In this document: one piece after another, positions 58,677 through 64,000 of the stretch
Position numbering within the stretch: position 1 is the first letter of the stretch
Layout of the letters: the number at the start of each line of letters is the position of its first letter
Assembly (NCBI RefSeq): GCF_009982895.1
Contig: NZ_WXZL01000018.1
Span: 20,436 to 84,435 of the forward strand
Direction: 5' to 3'
DNA: 64,000 nt
DNA from: Deinococcus alpinitundrae
GTDB lineage: Bacteria > Deinococcota > Deinococci > Deinococcales > Deinococcaceae
The notes under the pieces: generated by a model
Database searches by the model: none
The model's input: only the letters and a program-made list of their open reading frames with translations
Told to the model about the DNA's origin: nothing
Made by a program: the position numbers and the translations under genes

Positions 58677-59302
58677 GGTTGTCTGCCCGGGACTCCGGCC
58701 AGCACCGCGTGGACGACGGACACGGGCAGGGCGCCCTGGCGCAGGATCTCCCCGCTCTCACAGTCCACGACGGTGCTGGGCAGCAGGCCAGTCTCGGGCG
58801 AGGCGGACGGCCCCTCAAGCAGCACGGCGGCCAGATTGTAGGTGCGTGCCTCGGCCAGCGTGCGGGCGCTGGGCTGGCCCGCCGGATTGAGACTGGTGGT
58901 CGCCAGCGGGCCGCCCCAGCGCGCCAGCAGCGCCTGGGTCAGCGGGTGGTCCGGCACCCGCAGGCCCACCTTGCCGCCGAATACCAGCCAGGCTGGGCAG
59001 ATCGGCGCGGCGCGGACGACCAGGGTCAGCGGACCGGGCAGCAGGGACACGAGCGCCTCGAAGATCGGCTGCTGCGGCGCGGCGAGGGCACGCGCCTGCG
59101 CCACGCCACCACATGAGACTTGCAGGGCCTTGCCTGCCGGGCGGCCCTTGATGGCTGACAGCGCCGTGACCGCTGGCTGTGAGGCGGCGTCCACCCCCAG
59201 CCCCCAGACGGTCTCGGTAGGGAAGCCGACGATCCCGCCACCAGCCAAGGCGGCGAGGGTGGCAGTCCACGGTGAAGGCGGCTGTGTTTGGGGCTGCTTC
59301 AA
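58673..59302 (-). CDS. L-threonylcarbamoyladenylate synthase (Sua5/YrdC/YwlC type)
   Basis: 209 residues. Makes the threonylcarbamoyl-AMP used to build t6A37 in tRNA. The family segments are GGIVGFPTETVWGLGVDAAS, AIKGRPAGKALQVSC, LLPGPLTLVVRAAPICPAWL, VGLRVPDHPLTQALLARWGG and LATTSLNPAGQPSARTLAEA. It is the YrdC-domain-only form without the Sua5 C-terminal extension. It overlaps scpB by four bases. Confidence 0.92.
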   Translation of the reverse strand: MKQPQTQPPSPWTATLAALAGGGIVGFPTETVWGLGVDAASQPAVTALSAIKGRPAGKALQVSCGGVAQARALAAPQQPIFEALVSLLPGPLTLVVRAAPICPAWLVFGGKVGLRVPDHPLTQALLARWGGPLATTSLNPAGQPSARTLAEARTYNLAAVLLEGPSASPETGLLPSTVVDCESGEILRQGALPVSVVHAVLAGVPGRQP

Positions 59303-59384
59303 TGCACTTCTCCTGGGGCTGCGCCGCGCCCTGTTTGTGACGTGTCGTTCGGAGCGTGTAAGTCCAGCGCAAGACTGCGCCGAC

Positions 59385-59390
59385 TATACT
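59385..59390 (+). promoter_or_regulatory. Leaderless -10 box of pilC
   Basis: TATACT lies six bases before the pilC ATG at 59397. No clear -35 and no ribosome site are seen; this is the best example of the leaderless layout in the window. Confidence 0.7.
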
Positions 59391-59396
59391 GATCTC

Positions 59397-60626
59397 ATGC
59401 CGGTCTTTGAATACCGCGTGCGTGATCGCAGCGGCAAGGTGCTCAAATCCCAAACCGAAGCCGACTCGATAGCCCAGGTGCGCGATTCGCTGCGCTCCAA
59501 GGGCCTAATGATCGTCGACATCAAAGCCCCCAAAGGGGGCATGCAGACCGATCTCAACGATCTCAAGATTCCTTTTCTGAGTGACCGCCCGCCGGGCCTC
59601 AAGCCGGTGGCCATCTTCTCCAAGCAGCTCGCCACCCTGATCAACGCCGGGGTGCCGCTGGTGCAGGCGCTGACCATCATGCAGCGCCAGATCGAGCACA
59701 AGGGACTGCAAGGGGTGGTCCGCAAGGTCCGCAACGATGTGGAAGCCGGAACGCCGCTGTCCGAGGCGATCGCCAAATTCCCCAAGGTCTTCAATCGCCT
59801 CTATATCAACCTGGTGCGCGCGGGTGAGACCAGCGGCACCCTCGACAGCGTGCTGGAGCGGATCGCTGACTTTCAGGAAAAGGATCTGGCCCTGCGCGGC
59901 AAGATCAAAAGCGCCATGACCTACCCGGTGATCGTGCTGGTTTTCGCGCTGCTGATCACCTACTTTCTGCTCACCACCATTGTGCCCCAGTTCGGCGGCA
60001 TTCTCACCCAACTCGGCGGAGACCTGCCACCGCTCACCCGTGGGCTGATGGCCGCTTCCGACTTTCTGAAGACGAAAACGATCTTTATCGCCTTGATCGT
60101 GGCCGTGATAGTCGTCGCCTACCGGCAGTACTACAAGACCAATAAAGGGCGGCGCGTCATCGACGACTTCAAGTTGAAGATACCCGTCTTTGGGACCCTC
60201 CTGAAGAGGACCGCCATCGCCGGTTTTGCACGCACCTTCGGCCTGCTGATCAGCAGCGGCGTGAATATCATCGAGAGCCTGGAAATCACCAAGGGCACGG
60301 CCAACAATGCCATCGTGGAAGACACCATCGAGAATGCCAAGAACGTGGTGATGGTCGGCGAACAGATGAGCGGCAGCCTGGCGGCCAGTTCGGTGTTTCC
60401 ACCGATGGTGGTCAGCATGGTCGCGATCGGCGAGGAAACCGGCGCCCTCGATACCATGCTCGGTAAGGTCGCCGACTTCTACGACCGTGAGGTGGAAGAA
60501 GCGGTTGAAGGTCTGACTGCTGCCATTGAGCCGATCATGATCGTTTTCCTGGGTACCATCGTCGGTCTGATTGTGGCGGGCATGTTTCTGCCGATGTTCA
60601 GCATCATCAACAAACTCAGCCAGTAG
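59397..60626 (+). CDS. pilC: Type IV pilus / type II secretion inner membrane protein (PilC/GspF)
   Basis: 409 residues. Two T2SSF domains: residues 70-190 (FSKQLATLINAGVPLVQALT) and 275-395 (FARTFGLLISSGVNIIESLE). Three membrane helices are seen (YPVIVLVFALLITYFLLTTI; IFIALIVAVIVVAY; PIMIVFLGTIVGLIVAGMFL). PFPPMVVSMVAIGEETGALD-like spacing follows the family. The N-terminal region starts MPVFEYRVRDRSGKVLKSQT. It organises the inner-membrane platform for pilus assembly, DNA uptake and twitching. The gene stands alone here, apart from other pil genes. Confidence 0.93.
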   Translation: MPVFEYRVRDRSGKVLKSQTEADSIAQVRDSLRSKGLMIVDIKAPKGGMQTDLNDLKIPFLSDRPPGLKPVAIFSKQLATLINAGVPLVQALTIMQRQIEHKGLQGVVRKVRNDVEAGTPLSEAIAKFPKVFNRLYINLVRAGETSGTLDSVLERIADFQEKDLALRGKIKSAMTYPVIVLVFALLITYFLLTTIVPQFGGILTQLGGDLPPLTRGLMAASDFLKTKTIFIALIVAVIVVAYRQYYKTNKGRRVIDDFKLKIPVFGTLLKRTAIAGFARTFGLLISSGVNIIESLEITKGTANNAIVEDTIENAKNVVMVGEQMSGSLAASSVFPPMVVSMVAIGEETGALDTMLGKVADFYDREVEEAVEGLTAAIEPIMIVFLGTIVGLIVAGMFLPMFSIINKLSQ

Positions 60627-60649
60627 CTCTTGTCAAAATGTAGTGGGTG

Positions 60650-60858
60650 TGTCGTTTTTGCGATGTATATGTCGACTGAGGTGTGGGAGGGCTTCGAAGC
60701 CCTCCCACACCTTTTCTCTAAAATGCAAGTGAACGGATACTTCACATGACACAGTGAAACGACATGTTCAGCGCATCAGATTGAGTCCGCTGCCTCCGAA
60801 TAGTTCGTCCACAACGAGCAGATCTCTACTTGTCGTTTTACACCCCAACTTGTCGTTT
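60650..60858. repeat. Four TGTCGTTT octamers between pilC and the transposase fragment
   Basis: TGTCGTTT occurs at 60650, 60831 and 60851 on the plus strand and, inverted, at 60757-60764. The two at 60831 and 60851 share the longer core ACTTGTCGTTT. No gene is seen in 60627-60895. This spacing of repeats resembles the ends of TniA-type transposons, but no partner end is visible. Confidence 0.5.
60679..60716 (+). terminator. Terminator after pilC
   Basis: AGGTGTGGGAGGGC and GCCCTCCCACACCT form a 14-bp stem with a TTCGAA centre, followed by TTTCTC. Confidence 0.9.
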
Positions 60859-60895
60859 CGTAGTCCCAAAATTTAGTTTCCTGATATCTTGCAGT

Positions 60896-61498
60896 TTAGA
60901 ATTCGTGATGAAGAAGTGCGTCCTGGACAGCATTGACCCGATCAATCTCTAGATAAAGCTCCGTAAGGCGCACGCCAGCGAGAAATTTTTGTCTGAATCG
61001 GCAGGCCAGATCACGCCGATTGGGCCAGGCTGGATCGCCTGGATCCAGGCGATCCAGGAACTCGAAGTGGCAGAGCAAGAAACTGAGGAGACTCAGACAG
61101 AGGAACCGCAGTACGCCTTTTTTACTGTGCTGGCCGAAGTTTCCGAACCCAAAACGACTTTTGAGAGTCTTGAACAGGGCTTCAATTTTCCAGCGGCGTT
61201 TCCCAGTGTGTTTGATGACCTGAGCGGTGCGTGGCACGGTTGAGACGATAAATCGCTGTTCCCGTTTGTCGCCTGTTTTGGCCGGCAGCCATACCCAGCT
61301 CAGCCAGAGCGGAACTCCTGGAAGATCGTGCAGCTCAATTTTGCGGCCTGGGGTGGTGATATCGCGCAAATGTTGTCCGGTCGAGGTTTTCCGGTCTGCA
61401 CGCATCCCAATGAACACAGCAAATCCCAGCGCGATGACGCCCTGGATAAACGCCTTACTGCTGAACCCTCCATCCGCCAAAAGATGAATCGTATGTAA
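60896..61498 (-). pseudogene. IS4-family transposase, C-terminal fragment
   Basis: The reading frame covers about 200 C-terminal residues and lacks the N-terminal half. Visible are ADGGFSSKAFIQGVIALG, RRWKIEALFKTLKSRFGFGN (with the last Glu of the DDE triad) and LRFLCLSLLSFLLCHFEFL. The frame is cut at 61498, exactly where the IS66 element begins. The missing half is not found on the other side of that element. It is a non-functional remnant. Confidence 0.85.
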
Positions 61499-62914
61499 TT
61501 ACCGGGTGTTCTGATCTCTGCGGTGATCGAGCAGGGTCTGGAAGGGGTCGAGTCCACGCAAGCGGGCGGTTTGCGTCAGGGACTTGAAGATGGCAAAGGC
61601 CTCACTGCCGGCGGTGGTCTTGCTGCAGTGCGAGACCTTGCGGGCGATGACGGCTGGACGCAGGGCCCGTTCAGCAGCATTATTGGTCGGCTTAATGAGC
61701 GGATCATCCAGGAAGCGCAGCAGGTTGCCGCGCTGGTGATGCTTGACCAGACCCTTTTGTAGGCGCAGATTTTCCTTCGAACGACAAGGTTGATCGAGAC
61801 GCGTCTCAATCTGAGCGGTGAGTTCGCGTCCCTGGCGTTGGTACTCGAGGAGCGTGCAGTATCCCAGATGGAAGCGCTGATGCAACCCAAGGGCAACGTG
61901 GAAGTCGGTGAGCAGCTTCTGCGGGTAGGCGCGTCCTCGTCCGGCCTGCTGAAGTTGCACATTCAGCGCCTGTTTGCACGAACCGATGACATGATGCAGG
62001 CATTTCTGCTGCTTGACCTCCGATAGACTCACGGGGTCATAGGTGCTGAACCGGTCACAGCATAGGGTGCCCTGGTACGTGTTGGGAACGAGTTCCTGCA
62101 GCTGAGCGTGGGTGTGACGCGTGCGGATCTGATAGACCACGCTCTGCGTGGTCTTGAACCCCTGCAACCACGCGGGCTGACCGTGAATGCGCCACCCCGT
62201 GTCATCCTGATGGACGTAGGGCTGCTGCTGCACATCGTCGCGCAACTGTTGGTACTGGCGCTGCAACACGCTCGCGTTGCGCGTCACGCGCAACGCATCT
62301 CTGGTCAGCGCACTCTAACTGACGCTCAATCCGGTGGTCAACCGCAGCACCTCAGGCACCTTCCGAACCGGGATCCCCAGGTCGTAATGCAAGCTGTGCG
62401 CCAGGCAGTACACCTCAGGACTCAGCCGGTGGGCACTGGCACCGCGTTGGTCCGCTGCCACCGCTGGGTGCGTGGCCCGGACAGCCCGACCGCACACGTC
62501 GCAACGACCCACCTCCAGGTGGTACGCCGTCACCTGAGGCGGCGCTGCGGGCAGCGCCGTGATGAAGGCGAAGTCCGTCTTGAACGGCTGCAGCTCACCG
62601 CCACACGGACAGCGATTCTGGAGCTTGACGTCCACGATCCGGGTGACCTGTTCACGGCTGGGACGCTGCTTGGAGACAAATGGCCCCTGCCCAGCATGAC
62701 GGCCCGGCGGTTTGGGCTCCGCCTTGGGCTGCTCACAGCTGTAGGGAGCGACGTACTTCTTGCTCTTGCGTTCCAGTTCCTCAATCCGCTTCTTGAGCCG
62801 ACCATTCTCCGACCGGAGCGCTTCGTTCTCTGCTTCGAGCGCCTCGAGCCGAGCGGTGAGCTTGCCGATCATTTCCAGCAGCTCCACTATCTTCGGGTCG
62901 CTTGCTCCAGCCAC
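61499..62914 (-). pseudogene. IS66-family transposase with one in-frame amber stop
   Basis: 472 codons in one frame, broken only by a TAG at 62317-62315 (in GLSVS-stop-SALTRDA), where relatives carry Gln. The N-terminal half has the leucine-zipper-like EALEAENEALRSENGRLKKR and a Zn-finger-like NRCPCGGELQPF with GRCDVCGRAVRATHP. The C-terminal half has QDDTGWRIHGQPAWLQGF, TLCCDRFSTYDPVSLSEVKQ and DDPLIKPTNNAAERALRPAV, the DDE elements. The two halves are otherwise well kept, so the stop is recent. Confidence 0.85.
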
Positions 62915-62964
62915 GCTGTACCTTAACCCGCCGACCGCCCCACTGCTACCCAGCTATCCGGTAA
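61499..62964 (-). mobile_element. IS66-family insertion element
   Basis: TTACCGGGT at 61499-61507 and ATCCGGTAA at 62956-62964 form an 8-of-9 inverted match that brackets one IS66-type transposase. The element lies inside an IS4-family transposase fragment. No clear target duplication was seen, so the true ends may differ by some bases. Confidence 0.6.
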
Positions 62965-63166
62965 TCAGATACCAGGACTTGTTACCGGGCTGGCTGTCAG
63001 TGTACCCCTTTTGGCATTGCCTCTCTACGGCTTGCCTTCATCACGTCGTACCACTTTAGGCGTCAAATCAGCGTCAACGCCTGGCTTCAGTGTCTTCCCT
63101 GACAGCTATGGCCGTCACCGGAAATGCGAATGCAAAGCCGTTGGGCAATTCCTCCAGCGTACCGGT

Positions 63167-63307
63167 ATGGAGCAGGGTGTAGTCGGCAAGATGGAAGGCA
63201 GATGTCTCACGGTCATCCTGACTCGGCGCGGCGACCTAGCCCGCATCGTGACGGCCCACGAGGCGAGTAAAGCGGAACGCAGCGCTTACCGAAAAGAGAA
63301 CCTATGA
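63167..63307 (+). pseudogene. BrnT-like toxin, C-terminal remnant
   Basis: The last 46 codons read MEQGVVGKMEGRC then LTVILTRRGDLARIVTAHEA then SKAERSAYRKENL, the C-terminal half of a BrnT-like toxin of type II systems. The expected N-terminal 40 or so residues are not seen; the open frame further upstream (from 63011) is unrelated in look. The stop overlaps the antitoxin start (ATGA), the usual operon form. It is probably truncated and inactive. The upstream stretch 62965-63166 shows no other gene. Confidence 0.5.
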
Positions 63308-63615
63308 GCGAGATGACAATAATCACTGACCTGAGCCAAGTTCCCGATTTTGAGAGCAAGGTCGAGGAGGCGACGTTCTGGGCCGCCCATGCCTTTGCAC
63401 CGGACCTCCTGAACGCAGAGAACGCCGTGGCCGATGATCTACTTCCCCCGGTCCGTCCCCGCAAGTCCAACCCCACCAGCCTGCGCCTAAGCGCCGATTT
63501 AGAAAGCCGCCTGCGGCACTTAGCGCTGCTCAAGCAAACGAGTTACCAGACCCTGCTCAAGGAGTTCGTGCTGGAACGAGTTTACGAAGAAGAGAAACGG
63601 CTGCGTGTCATTTGA
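63304..63615 (+). CDS. CopG-type antitoxin
   Basis: 103 residues. The N-terminal part (FESKVEEATFWAAHAFAPDL) is the toxin-binding arm type seen in CopG/DUF3680 antitoxins. The C-terminal ribbon-helix-helix region is NPTSLRLSADLESRLRHLAL then LKQTSYQTLLKEFVLERVYE. It would bind DNA as a dimer and neutralise the BrnT-like protein encoded just before it. The toxin is truncated, so this antitoxin looks orphaned. Confidence 0.75.
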   Translation: MSEMTIITDLSQVPDFESKVEEATFWAAHAFAPDLLNAENAVADDLLPPVRPRKSNPTSLRLSADLESRLRHLALLKQTSYQTLLKEFVLERVYEEEKRLRVI

Positions 63616-63753
63616 AAGGCGAGAAGCTATCTCTTTGGATTGGACGCCGCTGAATGGAAGCACGTCCCGCTGTGCGACCTGCTCGTAGACGAGAGAGCAA
63701 CGAGCGTCACAGACCGGCTAACGCACGGGCGTCTTGAGCGTGATGGGGTGACC

Positions 63754-64000
63754 CTAAATAGGTGACAGTTTCTGGGCGCACGTGTGGAAGGCGCGGATAG
63801 ACGCGCGTTCAGTGCTGCTCCAGAGCATATTGACGGGGGCAGTCTTGAGGGTATTGAGGCCGTACCGCATCACCGAAACGGCTAGACGTCCGTGAGCAAG
63901 TACCCTTATGGCGACCGTGTTCCAGGGTGGCCACATACAACAGATGACCGTGCGCATCTCGGACAGCGCAGACCCGCAGTGGCACGCCATAGACCATCAA
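63754..64000 (-). pseudogene. Transposase remnant at the right window edge
   Basis: Two overlapping frames hold pieces of a transposase: GVPLRVCAVRDAHGHLLYVA in one (63809-64000) and LAHGRLAVSVMRYGLNTLKT with a C-terminal tail in the other (63754-63990). The first looks like the middle and the second the C-terminus of an IS4-type DDE transposase, joined by a frameshift or deletion. It continues beyond the window. The gap 63616-63753 holds no convincing gene. Confidence 0.5.

Noticed and set aside
63011..63166. N-terminal part of the toxin frame from a TTG at 63011
   Set aside because: The frame is open, but its sequence does not resemble a toxin N-terminus and has no ribosome site; only the C-terminal part is supported.

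Overview
The window reads as a chromosomal segment of a Deinococcus species. The evidence is high GC content, dense short-spaced genes, a single-chain glycyl-tRNA synthetase, a CobA-HemD fusion, MsrPQ, and a ferritin-like protein of the kind linked to desiccation. About twenty genes have a TANNNT-type -10 box only 5 to 9 bases before the start codon, the leaderless layout known to be common in Deinococcus. Two sites resemble the radiation/desiccation response motif (RDRM) of this genus. No rRNA, tRNA, CRISPR array or phage module was found.

Layout. 1-5 kb: 3' end of glyS, a fasciclin-domain protein, gyrB, a membrane protein and a SIS-like protein. 5-13 kb: rapZ-yvcK, a TrmH-family methyltransferase, an MFS transporter divergent from an HTH regulator, and several lineage-type unknowns. 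13-19.8 kb: uvrA with an overlapping membrane gene, map and msrPQ. 19.8-26.3 kb: ispG and the rimP-nusA-ylxR-infB operon. 26-30.5 kb: exported proteins and an ECF sigma/anti-sigma pair. 30.8-38.9 kb: an exported phospholipase A2-like protein, a reductase with an RDRM-like site, etfBA, a hydroxyacid-oxoacid transhydrogenase and cobA-hemD. 39-47 kb: an ABC exporter pair, methylmalonyl-CoA mutase, Fur and MerR regulators. 47-54 kb: a secreted RNase with a barstar inhibitor, tandem alpha/beta hydrolases, a ferritin-like protein. 53-60.6 kb: purM, a VTT protein, a polyprenyl synthase, scpB, tsaC and pilC. 60.6-64 kb: a decayed mobile zone with an IS4-type transposase fragment cut by an IS66 element (itself carrying one in-frame stop), a remnant toxin with an intact CopG-type antitoxin, and another transposase remnant at the window edge.

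The strongest unexplained signal is a shared promoter architecture. The ECF sigma operon and the COG4315 lipoprotein gene carry TGAATCCAA-N14-CGTWTCY at the same distance from their start codons. The msrPQ operon, 10 kb away, carries TAAATCCAT-N14-CGTATAT. This suggests one envelope or oxidative-stress regulon joining the sigma factor, its anti-sigma factor, a two-repeat exported protein and periplasmic methionine sulfoxide repair. Other regulatory signals are an RDRM-like site over the -10 box of the 31.6 kb reductase gene, an RDRM-like site at the gyrB promoter, and a MerR promoter with a 19-bp spacer that contains most of a 17-bp palindrome.
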